From positions 3,286,001 through 3,350,000 of the forward strand of contig OZ244815.1 of NCBI GenBank assembly GCA_965220235.1: a stretch of 64,000 nucleotides of DNA, written 5' to 3'. The translations under genes were made by a program, and so were the position numbers. Shown one piece after another: positions 56,672 through 64,000 of this stretch. Below the pieces are notes generated by a model. That model was not told the origin of the DNA and made no database searches. It was given only the letters and a program-made list of their open reading frames with translations. Position 1 is the stretch's first letter. Every line of letters starts with the position of its first letter. The stretch is from Bin55 sp965220235. GTDB lineage: Bacteria; Pseudomonadota; Gammaproteobacteria; Pseudomonadales; Azotimanducaceae.

Positions 56672-58035
56672 CGCTTGAACAGGAGACGACTGAAGCGATT
56701 GAACTCCATGATGAGAACGTCGCAACCGAGCTGACAGAACTTGTCGAACGACTCGTCGAGGAGGCACAGCGGCAAGGAGCACACCAATCCTCGGCCACAG
56801 TATCTGACTCAATTTCGGTCGAAGTATCAGCGCGAGAACGGGATATCGAGAACATCGCATATGAGCAAGGTCGAGCCTTTCGCGTAACCGTTTATGTTGA
56901 CCGTCGAGAGGGTACCGCCGTGACTTCCGACGTCACGGATGCCGCGATTAAAGACACGGTGGCACAAGCGATGAGCATTGCTCGATTCACTGAGTCGGAT
57001 CCATGCAATGGCCTACCAGACCAAGATCGACTCGCAACTGAGTTCCCAGACCTAGAGCAGAACTTCCCGCAACCAGTCTATGTCGAGCACCTTAAGGAGG
57101 ATGCACTCGCTGCAGATGCAGCATCACTTGATTTCGATTCTTGCATCATGCCTGCTAACGGAGCCGACGCATCCCAGACAGCAACGTGCTCGGTTCGGGG
57201 AAATTCGTTAGGGTTTCTCAGCGCGAACCGTTACACCATCTACGGCCGATCCGCAACCGCACTCGCACGATCTGATTCGGGGATGCAAACTGATTATTGG
57301 TTTGATCAGAGCTGTCAAGCTGAGCAAGTCGAGTCTGCGGAATTTATTGGACGACAAGCCGCTCAAAGGGCACTGCGGCGCTTGAATCCGAGGACCGTCG
57401 TTACCGGCACGTATCCGGTCATGTATGACCGATGGACCGCGCCGTCACTCTTATATCCGTTGATTGAAGGCATCAGTGGCGGCAATCTCTACCGTCAAGA
57501 GTCGTATCTACAGGATTCGTTAGCTACTCAAGTTGCAACGACGAGTTTGACGCTACGAGAGTATCCGCATCTGCACAAGCGAATTCAAAGTCGGAATTGC
57601 GACGCGGATGGAGTCGCAACCACCGAACATACGATCATCGACAAAGGTGTTGTCAATACCTACCTACTTGGTACTTATTCAGCGAGGCGCTTGGAGCTCG
57701 CTAGCACCGGACATGCTGGGGGTGTTTCGAATGTCCACGTTGAGACGGACTTCACGCCTGTTGAAGAGCTACTCAAGGAACTTCAGCAAGGCTTGCTCGT
57801 AACGTCCCTTATCGGGTCCGGAACCAATCTTGTAACAGGAGACTATTCCTGTGGTGCAGCCGGATTTTGGATTGAAAACGGCGAAATTGCTTATCCGGTA
57901 GATAACGTAACGATCGCGTCAAATCTTGAACTGATGTACAAAGGTATCGTAGGATTCGGCGACGACATTCAAGATCGAGGTACATTCAGAACTGGATCTA
58001 TATTGGTCGACGCGATGACAGTCGCTTCAAATTAG
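56668..58035 (+). CDS. pmbA: PmbA/TldE protease subunit
   Basis: 455 residues of the TldE branch, without an HExxxH. Conserved: SVEVSARERDIENIAYEQGR, TGTYPVMYDRWTAPSLL, FLQDSLATQV-type segment (here SYLQDSLATQVA), TNLVTGDYSCGAAGFWIENGE. It is the non-catalytic partner that shapes the TldD cavity. The start overlaps tldD by ATGA; the pair is convergent with ptsO. Confidence 0.94.
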   Translation: MTLEQETTEAIELHDENVATELTELVERLVEEAQRQGAHQSSATVSDSISVEVSARERDIENIAYEQGRAFRVTVYVDRREGTAVTSDVTDAAIKDTVAQAMSIARFTESDPCNGLPDQDRLATEFPDLEQNFPQPVYVEHLKEDALAADAASLDFDSCIMPANGADASQTATCSVRGNSLGFLSANRYTIYGRSATALARSDSGMQTDYWFDQSCQAEQVESAEFIGRQAAQRALRRLNPRTVVTGTYPVMYDRWTAPSLLYPLIEGISGGNLYRQESYLQDSLATQVATTSLTLREYPHLHKRIQSRNCDADGVATTEHTIIDKGVVNTYLLGTYSARRLELASTGHAGGVSNVHVETDFTPVEELLKELQQGLLVTSLIGSGTNLVTGDYSCGAAGFWIENGEIAYPVDNVTIASNLELMYKGIVGFGDDIQDRGTFRTGSILVDAMTVASN

Positions 58036-58054
58036 GTAGTCGATGCTCCGCGCC

Positions 58055-58327
58055 CTATTCCGACTCTTCAAACTTCGCGGCTATTAACTCCTTAATCGCA
58101 TCCATCGCAACGTCTTCCTCATCTCCATCGGTTTGTAGTACAACCGTTGCCCCGCGCTCTGCGGCGAGTTTCAGCACGCCCATGATGCTCTTAGCGTTCT
58201 GCAAATCATCCTCGGTAAGACCGATTTGCACCCGACAAGGAAACGTCTTCGCTAATGCCACGAGCTTTGACGCCGAGCGTGCGTGAATCCCTAGCTTATT
58301 GACGATTGCCACTCGTTCTAAAAGCAA
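58055..58327 (-). CDS. ptsO: Nitrogen-PTS phosphocarrier NPr
   Basis: 90-residue HPr-like protein. The phosphorylated His is at position 15 in NKLGIHARSASKL, and KSIMGVLKLAAERGA forms the second conserved helix. The TTG at 58327 puts His at the standard position 15. It passes phosphate from PtsP to PtsN. Encoded 5 bp after rapZ, at the end of the rpoN operon. Confidence 0.92.
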   Translation of the reverse strand: MLLERVAIVNKLGIHARSASKLVALAKTFPCRVQIGLTEDDLQNAKSIMGVLKLAAERGATVVLQTDGDEEDVAMDAIKELIAAKFEESE

Positions 58328-58332
58328 TTGAT

Positions 58333-59193
58333 CTACTCGATACCTTCACGGTGACGTACGATTAAATCTGGATACCTCGCGCGAAAATGATCCGCTAACC
58401 GCTCCACCATGTAAACCGAGCGATGCGTGCCACCGGTGCATCCGACCCCAACCGTTACATAAATTCGTCTCTGATCTAGGAATATCGGCAGCCACTTTTC
58501 CAGGTAGCGGCAGACATCCTTATAAAAATCATCGACTACCGTGCTTTCATCTAAAAAGAGCTTGATACGTTGGTGAAGTCCATTGAATTGACGTAAATCT
58601 TCGCGCCAATATGGGTTCGGTAAACACCGAGCATCAAATACGATGTCAGTGTCGATTGGTACTCCAAATTTGTAACCAAAAGACTGGAAGAGCAACGAAA
58701 TGTCGTTGCTCGAACGACCAGCGACGCGTTCCTTAGTCAAAACGTCGAGTTCATGCAACGTGCGATTGGTGGTATCAATCCGCAAATCTGCCATTTCAGC
58801 AATGGGAGTAAGAATCTGCTTTTCGTGCGCGATCGCATCCTTTAGCACGCTGAACTCGGCGTCTAATGGATGTCGGCGTCGGGTATCACTAAATCGTTTT
58901 ACCAGCACGGAATCGCTCGCATCAAGGTAAATCAGCCTAGGCTCTTGCCCTTCTACCTTTAGTTGCTCGATATATGCAGGTAATGCGGCAAGCTCGTCCG
59001 GTGAATTTCGAACGTCAATGCAAACCGCCAAATCAGACACATCATCGACGGGACGAGTGGCTTCCCTCATCACATGCTGGACCAACAAGCTCGCAGGAAA
59101 ATTGTCGATGCAATTGAAGCCAGAGTCTTCAAGTGCATGAAGAACGGTACTCTTTCCAGACCCGGAGCGACCACTAACGATAAGACTCCTCAA
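58333..59193 (-). CDS. rapZ: RNase adapter protein RapZ
   Basis: 286 residues with Walker A GRSGSGKST at the N-terminus, CIDNFPASLL, a Walker B-like region and the conserved C-terminus VGCTGGTHRSVYMVERLA. In E. coli RapZ binds glmY/glmZ small RNAs and guides RNase E to control glucosamine-6-phosphate synthesis. The TTG start overlaps the ptsN stop (TTGA). Confidence 0.94.
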   Translation of the reverse strand: MRSLIVSGRSGSGKSTVLHALEDSGFNCIDNFPASLLVQHVMREATRPVDDVSDLAVCIDVRNSPDELAALPAYIEQLKVEGQEPRLIYLDASDSVLVKRFSDTRRRHPLDAEFSVLKDAIAHEKQILTPIAEMADLRIDTTNRTLHELDVLTKERVAGRSSNDISLLFQSFGYKFGVPIDTDIVFDARCLPNPYWREDLRQFNGLHQRIKLFLDESTVVDDFYKDVCRYLEKWLPIFLDQRRIYVTVGVGCTGGTHRSVYMVERLADHFRARYPDLIVRHREGIE

Positions 59194-59666
59194 GCTTCGG
59201 CCTCCGCCAAGAGTCTATCGCGAAAAATCTCAAAGACTGATTCACGGGAACCCGCAGCTAGGATTAATTGCATACTTCGTTCGTCGTCGATTAATCTAAC
59301 GATGAGTCGTAGTACCTTCAGCGCTTCTTCCGCAGCGTCCTCCGGAAAACACATCCCGATCATTAGGCGTACATCTTGTCCACCGAAGTCCACGGTGTTG
59401 CCCTGCTGGATTTTGAGCAACGAAGCGATTGGGAACGGGCATTTCGCCATGCGACAATGAGGAATCGCAACTGGCAAGTCGTCAAGAACCGTCGAACCTT
59501 GGCGTTCGCGCTCTTCAAGCTTGAAAAAAATGTCTCGAGACGACATCGAGTCAGCTCCCCGAGCCAAGTACTCTGCAAGCTGATGCAGCGCGGTCTTGCG
59601 CGACGGTAGTTCGTCAACGACAGCAACGCGATCAAGCGACAAAAATGCTTCGTAATCAATCATCAA
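59190..59666 (-). CDS. ptsN: Nitrogen-PTS EIIA protein PtsN
   Basis: 158 residues; the phosphorylated His is His70 in VAIPHCRM, with the fold FKLEERERQGSTVL before it. EIIA-Ntr links nitrogen state to potassium transport and other targets. Two adjacent ATGs (59666 and 59663) are both possible starts. Followed by rapZ with overlap and preceded by hpf. Confidence 0.93.
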   Translation of the reverse strand: MMIDYEAFLSLDRVAVVDELPSRKTALHQLAEYLARGADSMSSRDIFFKLEERERQGSTVLDDLPVAIPHCRMAKCPFPIASLLKIQQGNTVDFGGQDVRLMIGMCFPEDAAEEALKVLRLIVRLIDDERSMQLILAAGSRESVFEIFRDRLLAEAEA

Positions 59667-59734
59667 GCACAGAGATTCTGAACGAGTGAGTTAACGATGC
59701 TACTTCCGCTTCAATCTCTGTCATATCGTTAAGG

Positions 59735-60040
59735 CTACGATGCGGATTGCACCCGGTGGCTACTGATTTTCTCCTTGTACTTAACGATTTGGCGATCGAG
59801 CTTGGCGGTCAATGCATCGACTGCCGCATAAGGCTCCGGTGCCTGCGCATCGGCGAAAATCTCTGTGCCGGACGCGTGTAGCGTCGCTTCCGCACGATAT
59901 CCTTGTTTTACCTCAGAAAAGATGACATGTATATTGGAAATATGATCGAAGTGACGTTCAAGTTTCGCAAATCGCTTTTCAACATAGTCCTTTAGTCGTT
60001 TGGAGGGATGGGTATGGTGGCCGCTTAGGCTAATCTGCAT
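59735..60040 (-). CDS. hpf: Ribosome hibernation promoting factor (short HPF)
   Basis: 101 residues, the short form: MQISLSGHHTHPSKRLKDYV, KRFAKLERHFDHI and the C-terminal AAVDALTAKLDRQIVKYKEK helix. It binds the small subunit and helps make 100S dimers in stationary phase. A good ribosome binding site (AGGGAGAAAG) precedes the ATG. Sits between rpoN and ptsN, its usual place. Confidence 0.93.
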   Translation of the reverse strand: MQISLSGHHTHPSKRLKDYVEKRFAKLERHFDHISNIHVIFSEVKQGYRAEATLHASGTEIFADAQAPEPYAAVDALTAKLDRQIVKYKEKISSHRVQSAS

Positions 60041-60128
60041 CAGTCTTTCTCCCTATCACGTTGTATTCTCCTATCAGTTCCATTCTAACGAACATTCAGC
60101 TAAAGCATCGCAGAAATTCCAGCATTTT

Positions 60129-61664
60129 CTATGCGACGCGACGACGCTCCTTTGACGATGGGATTGCGAGTGATTCACGGTACTTTGTAACCGTGCGTCG
60201 TGATATTTCGATGTCACTCTCCTTCAATCGAATTGCAATCGCTTGATCAGATAGTGGTCGTCCCGGGTCCTCGCCTTGAATCAAATTCTTGAGCACGGCA
60301 CGGATTGCAACACCTGAGTGTTCCTTACCAGGTTGACTACCGACTCGATTCGAGAAAAAGTACTTCAATTCATAAACACCACGTGGAGTCTCAAGGTATT
60401 TACCAGTCGTTAAGCGTGATACCGTAGAGTTGTGGAGTCCAATTTCGTCGGCGACGTCAGCTAGTAACAGAGGCTGCATTGAGCCTTCGCCATGTTCGAA
60501 AAAAGCCTGCTGTTTGGAAACAACAACCCACAATATCCGCATTACGTTGAAGTTTCGAAAACGTAAGCTCGAAAGAAGCAATTTCGCCCGACTATGACAT
60601 TCCTTCAAGTATTCTCGATCCTTCGCATCGGCTGAATTAGCGTGCTCACGACTAGACTTACGTCCAACCGAACGACGATACTCACTGTACCAATCTGAGA
60701 TCTTGAGCTGCGGAACGTAGTCGTCGAGCATTTCCACCTGCCACGTATCGCCAACCTTGCGCACACGTGCCTCTGGTTTGATGTATTCGATGGTTTCATC
60801 AACAAAGCTCGAAGCTGGTCGCGGATTTAGATGCGTAATGAACTCTACCGCTTCGTTGAGCACTTGCGGTGTCATATCTAGCGCTTTCCCGATTAAGTCG
60901 AACTGTTGGCTCGCTAACAAATCGAACTCATCGCGCAGGATCCGCATGACACTCGGTATGCGTTCGTCCGTACCGGCGAGCGCGCGCGTTTGAATCATCA
61001 GACACTCACGTAAGTCGCGCGCGCATACACCCAGTGGGGAAAACCCTTGCACCAAAACCATGACGTCCTCTAATTCGGCCATGGTGCACGCAACGAAGCG
61101 TTGCACCTCTTCCATAAGTGAATCGTCAGTTAACGTCAGAAACCCGTCTTCATCGAGAAACTCGAACACGATCGCTGCGATTCGCGCTTCATTCTCTGTA
61201 CACGCAGTAAGTCTCAGTTGCTCGAATAGATGATCGACTAACGTATCCGACTTAGAACGATTCTCCAGAACTGCCGCCAGATCATTGTCATGTGTGTCCC
61301 GCTGAGACGAGAGATGCGAAAGCTGATCATCCCACTCAATCTCTCGCTCAATTGACTCATCTGAGTCAAGTCGATCTAGGTGTTGCGTTTGTTCAAACGC
61401 TTCCCCTTCGTCGTACTCCATCGACTCAGAGTCATCCAAGTCTGATCCAAGCGAATCCGACTCATCGATCGGTTCATGTAGGTGCTCCGATTCGTCGGGT
61501 GGCTCGTCGATTTCGAGTAGAGGATTGTCCGCCAATTCCTGTTCTATGGCGGATGACAACTCGAGCTTGGTCATCTGCAGCAAATGAATCGATTGACTCA
61601 TGCGAGGTACGGCTCGGTTGCGCAAAGCGACCGTTTGCTGAAACCCGGTCCGCATCGCACTCAT
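60129..61664 (-). CDS. rpoN: RNA polymerase sigma-54 factor
   Basis: 511 residues. Region I (SQSIHLLQMTKLELSSAI) for activator response, a long acidic region II (Glu/Asp/Ser-rich, about 55-120), the core-binding and helix-turn-helix region (LHNSTVSRLTTGKYLETPRG) and the C-terminal RpoN box ISRRTVTKYRE. It drives -24/-12 promoters with enhancer-binding proteins. A start at the ATG that overlaps lptB (ATGA) is used; a second ATG lies three codons inside. No -24/-12 site was found near it. Confidence 0.94.
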   Translation of the reverse strand: MSAMRTGFQQTVALRNRAVPRMSQSIHLLQMTKLELSSAIEQELADNPLLEIDEPPDESEHLHEPIDESDSLGSDLDDSESMEYDEGEAFEQTQHLDRLDSDESIEREIEWDDQLSHLSSQRDTHDNDLAAVLENRSKSDTLVDHLFEQLRLTACTENEARIAAIVFEFLDEDGFLTLTDDSLMEEVQRFVACTMAELEDVMVLVQGFSPLGVCARDLRECLMIQTRALAGTDERIPSVMRILRDEFDLLASQQFDLIGKALDMTPQVLNEAVEFITHLNPRPASSFVDETIEYIKPEARVRKVGDTWQVEMLDDYVPQLKISDWYSEYRRSVGRKSSREHANSADAKDREYLKECHSRAKLLLSSLRFRNFNVMRILWVVVSKQQAFFEHGEGSMQPLLLADVADEIGLHNSTVSRLTTGKYLETPRGVYELKYFFSNRVGSQPGKEHSGVAIRAVLKNLIQGEDPGRPLSDQAIAIRLKESDIEISRRTVTKYRESLAIPSSKERRRVA

Positions 61665-62398
61665 AGTCTGAACTCTTCACCCAGATACACGCGGCGTACT
61701 TGCTCGTTCGCCAATATGGCGCTTGAATCGCCGTCAGCTATGATGTGGCCGTCACTTACGATGTACGCACGGTCACAAATATCTAGTGTGTCACGGACGT
61801 TATGGTCGGTAATGAGTACGCCGATATCGTAACTAACTAAACGACGGACGTTCTCTTTGATGTCATTGACTGAAATTGGATCGACGCCCGCGAATGGTTC
61901 ATCTAGCAGCATAAACCGAGGCGCTGAGGCAAGGGCTCGGGCGATTTCTAGCCGTCTCCGTTCACCGCCTGACAGCTGTTCGCCCCGCGTGTCTTGAAAC
62001 CCAGTTAACTGAAATTCTTCTAGCAAACGCTCCATGGTTGCAGTCCGCTGTGATTTATCTAGATCTCGTCGTAATTGCAGTATCGCGATAAGGTTGTCAC
62101 GTACAGTCAATCGCCTAAATACGCTTGCTTCCTGTGGTAGATACCCTAAACCCCCACGTGCTCGAACGTGCATTGGCGCGTTGGAAACGTCGACTCCATT
62201 GACAGTAATCTTGCCTGAGTCCATCCTCACTAGTCCGACGATACAGTAAAAACACGTCGTTTTTCCGGCTCCGTTTGGACCGAGTAATCCCACAATCTCG
62301 CCACCGCCTACATTAAGCGAGACACCTTCAACGACTCGTTTCTTACCGTAACTCTTGGTGACGTCTGTCGCCACTAGTGCATTGTCGCCGTCGCTCAA
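61661..62398 (-). CDS. lptB: LPS-export ABC ATPase LptB
   Basis: 245 residues: Walker A GPNGAGKTT, signature LSGGERRRLEIARA, Walker B MLLDEPFAGVDP, and GLGYLPQEASVFRRLTV with the Q-loop. It powers extraction of lipopolysaccharide from the inner membrane with LptFG and LptC. ATGA overlaps with lptA and rpoN place the transport gene and the sigma gene in one transcript. Confidence 0.96.
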   Translation of the reverse strand: MSDGDNALVATDVTKSYGKKRVVEGVSLNVGGGEIVGLLGPNGAGKTTCFYCIVGLVRMDSGKITVNGVDVSNAPMHVRARGGLGYLPQEASVFRRLTVRDNLIAILQLRRDLDKSQRTATMERLLEEFQLTGFQDTRGEQLSGGERRRLEIARALASAPRFMLLDEPFAGVDPISVNDIKENVRRLVSYDIGVLITDHNVRDTLDICDRAYIVSDGHIIADGDSSAILANEQVRRVYLGEEFRL

Positions 62399-62967
62399 TC
62401 TTCGTCATCCAGAACGAATTCAATCTGTTGACCATCTGTTGGGTCTGTAGAACCCGCGATCAATTCACCTGCATCCAAGTCGTACTCAATACGCTCCCCT
62501 CGTATCTGATTGCCGTCTTGAAGGAGAATTACGTTACCTGAAAGCACGATGGTCTGCTCATCCACGCTATAGGTCATACTTGATGAGGATGCTGTTACGA
62601 GATTCGGCTCACTTTGCGTAAATTGCACAGGCGCACCATCGGCAACGACCGCCACGATCTTCCCCGCTGCTCTCATCACCGTCATACGGTCGGCGGTCAG
62701 CGTCATCGAACCTCGTTCTAACTGGACATCGCCATTGAACGACCAACTGCTATTACCGTCTGCTAAATTCGCTTGAACCGAATCCCCGACCAACCGAATT
62801 TGCGCATCTTCATCTTCTGTCTGCCCCAACATAGGATGCGACGCTACGACCAAAACCGTCGCTAAAAAACTAAGAACCAACCGGTACCAGTAATTCGACT
62901 TGCGAATCTGTGCTTGCCGAAAATTCGATCGTTCTAGTTGCCAAATCCGCTTCAAAATGGTCGGCAT
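62395..62967 (-). CDS. lptA: LPS-transport periplasmic protein LptA
   Basis: OstA-like beta-jellyroll protein with the pattern FNGDVQLERGSMTLTADRM and IVLSGNVILLQDGNQIRGER. The signal peptide core is LVLSFLATVLVVASHPMLGQ, cleaved before TEDED. The start is uncertain: the ATG at 62967 leaves a long basic n-region, TTGs at 62991 and 62880 are alternatives; the last gives the shortest signal. Whichever is right, the gene overlaps lptC by 11 to over 100 bp. It bridges LptC to LptD. Confidence 0.85.
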   Translation of the reverse strand: MPTILKRIWQLERSNFRQAQIRKSNYWYRLVLSFLATVLVVASHPMLGQTEDEDAQIRLVGDSVQANLADGNSSWSFNGDVQLERGSMTLTADRMTVMRAAGKIVAVVADGAPVQFTQSEPNLVTASSSSMTYSVDEQTIVLSGNVILLQDGNQIRGERIEYDLDAGELIAGSTDPTDGQQIEFVLDDED

Positions 62968-63463
62968 GAAATTTGCTACCCCCACTCTCAACGCTAACTC
63001 TACTCATCGACTCGACGAATTGTCGACGCGGGTAAATCTTCAATGATTCCGTAGTTACCGTTATTGCCGATTGTTGATCACCTACCGATGACAAATGCAC
63101 ACTGCCACTTAATGTCAGTGATGGGTCATCGGGATGTTCTTCGTAGATTCCCTCGTTCGCCCTTAATCGCCAATCATCTTTACCTTCCGTGAAAACCATC
63201 ATCCGCAGACCAAGTATGTCAGTTCGGTCTCGTCGATCGTAGTACGTCGCTTTGTTTGCATAAATCCGGTACAACTGGGTGCCTTCGATATCGAATTGCG
63301 TAACCTCGAAACCTGATATCAACGCATCTGGCTCATCGCTAAGCGCTTGCGGAAACGGATCTAAGGCAGGGGGTTCATCTAGATTAATAAGGTAGACGAA
63401 AACAACTGCCAGACCGCTTATGAGTACGACGTAAGTCCATTTCATCTCAAGAAAGCGCGACAT
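62870..63463 (-). CDS. lptC: LPS-export anchor protein LptC
   Basis: 197 residues: one N-terminal membrane helix (about 9-27), then the LptC/LptA-type beta jellyroll (GFEVTQFDIEGTQLYRIYANK, LRANEGIYEEHPD, HADHFEADLATRTIEF). It passes lipopolysaccharide from LptBFG to LptA. The 5' end overlaps kdsC by 17 bp with the ATG at 63463; an ATG at 63445 would leave no overlap and is an alternative. Confidence 0.92.
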   Translation of the reverse strand: MSRFLEMKWTYVVLISGLAVVFVYLINLDEPPALDPFPQALSDEPDALISGFEVTQFDIEGTQLYRIYANKATYYDRRDRTDILGLRMMVFTEGKDDWRLRANEGIYEEHPDDPSLTLSGSVHLSSVGDQQSAITVTTESLKIYPRRQFVESMSRVSVESGGSKFHADHFEADLATRTIEFSASTDSQVELLVPVGS

Positions 63464-63977
63464 AGAGCCGATCGCATACCTCTCTCACAGCGCCTTCACC
63501 GCCACTTCGATTCGTCACCCAATCTGCGTGTTCCTTGACACTTTCGACCGCATTCGCCACCGCTACCGAAAGACCGGCTAAACGCATCGCCGGTAGATCA
63601 GGTTCATCGTCGCCCATAAAAAGCGCTTGGTCCCCAGACAGATTGAGTTCCATCAATAGATTTGACAACGATTCTGCTTTGTTTGTGGAACCTTGTACGA
63701 GATGCGGAATGTCGAGTTCACGAGCGCGAGAAGCAACAATCGGGCTGCTTCGACCGGTGATGATGCCGATCGCTACGTTCACTCGTTGTAGTTTGCGCAA
63801 CCCGTATCCATCCTGCACGTTGAAAGTCTTGTATTCCGTACCACTCGAGTCGAATGTCAGATCTCCATTTGTCAGGACACCGTCGACGTCAAGCACGACG
63901 AGTCGGATTCGTCGTAAGCGGTCATGCAATGATTCGCTAGCCGACACTAGGCTTTGCCAATTCTTGTACAACCACAA
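63447..63977 (-). CDS. kdsC: 3-deoxy-D-manno-octulosonate 8-phosphate phosphatase
   Basis: HAD phosphatase of up to 176 residues. Motif I DVDGVLTNG, motif II in GIITGRSS, motif III/IV in FMGDDEPDLPAMRLAG, and the family C-terminus RSGGEGAVREVCD. It makes KDO for lipid A. The TTG at 63977 directly follows an in-frame stop, so the gene is complete; a GTG at 63947 is a shorter alternative. kdsD, its usual upstream neighbour, would lie outside the window. Confidence 0.93.
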   Translation of the reverse strand: MWLYKNWQSLVSASESLHDRLRRIRLVVLDVDGVLTNGDLTFDSSGTEYKTFNVQDGYGLRKLQRVNVAIGIITGRSSPIVASRARELDIPHLVQGSTNKAESLSNLLMELNLSGDQALFMGDDEPDLPAMRLAGLSVAVANAVESVKEHADWVTNRSGGEGAVREVCDRLYVALS

Positions 63978-64000
63978 TCACGATATAACCAATGTAGCCT

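Noticed and set aside
60041..60128. Sigma-54 promoter upstream of hpf
   Set aside because: GG and GC dinucleotides are present but their spacing is wrong for -24/-12.

Overview
The window looks like chromosomal DNA of a gammaproteobacterium at roughly 50% GC. The main evidence is conserved gene order: kdsC-lptC-lptA-lptB-rpoN-hpf-ptsN-rapZ-ptsO, mreB-mreC-mreD-maf-yhdP-tldD-pmbA, gatC-gatA-gatB divergent from mreB, and rpsU-dnaG-rpoD. No insertion sequence, prophage, integrase or CRISPR array was seen. The first gene is cut by the left edge; every other gene appears complete.

Layout. 1-3254: 3' part of a large SF2 (SNF2/RapA-like) helicase gene overlapping a small unrecognised gene. 3.3-16.2 kb: accessory metabolism and transport: a hydratase-like enzyme, a two-gene ABC exporter, SixA plus a flavoprotein, a PhyH-type dioxygenase, an exported ankyrin protein, a thiolase-like/DUF35 pair, a luciferase-like oxidoreductase, and a Clp-N-domain protein behind a structured leader. 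16.4-22.8 kb (minus strand): hisC, an AI-2E-family permease, a nitrilase-family hydrolase, a DEAD-box helicase, a type-Ic aspartate aminotransferase and argC. 23.4-33.8 kb (plus strand): the macromolecular-synthesis locus. 33.9-47.9 kb: an intron-bearing tRNA, single-chain glyS, rmuC, a second thiolase/DUF35 pair, a serine hydrolase, a ferredoxin-NADP reductase, cysDN and gatCAB. 48.3-64 kb: cell shape (mreBCD), envelope transport (yhdP, lptABC, kdsC), TldD/PmbA protease and the nitrogen-PTS/rpoN cluster.

The most striking feature is the rpsU-dnaG-rpoD locus. It carries four full-length, sigma-70-type (RpoD-like) genes instead of one. They form two ordered pairs: [divergent sigma, canonical sigma] - rpsU - dnaG - [divergent sigma, canonical sigma]. 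The two canonical proteins have essentially identical promoter-contact motifs. The two divergent ones keep the -10 melting motif but have lost the extended -10 residues, and one has lost two key -35 contacts. This suggests an old segmental duplication followed by specialisation. A sigma-32-like promoter lies upstream of the first divergent copy.

Second in interest is a tRNA-Ile2(CAU) gene split in its anticodon loop by a group I intron of about 263 nt, close in its core to the Azoarcus tRNA-Ile intron. Also notable are an alpha2-type glycyl-tRNA synthetase (gammaproteobacteria usually have GlyQ/GlyS), a thiolase homologue with no cysteine at the nucleophile position, and a leader with mutually exclusive hairpins. 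All functional assignments come from reading motifs by eye, with no database search.
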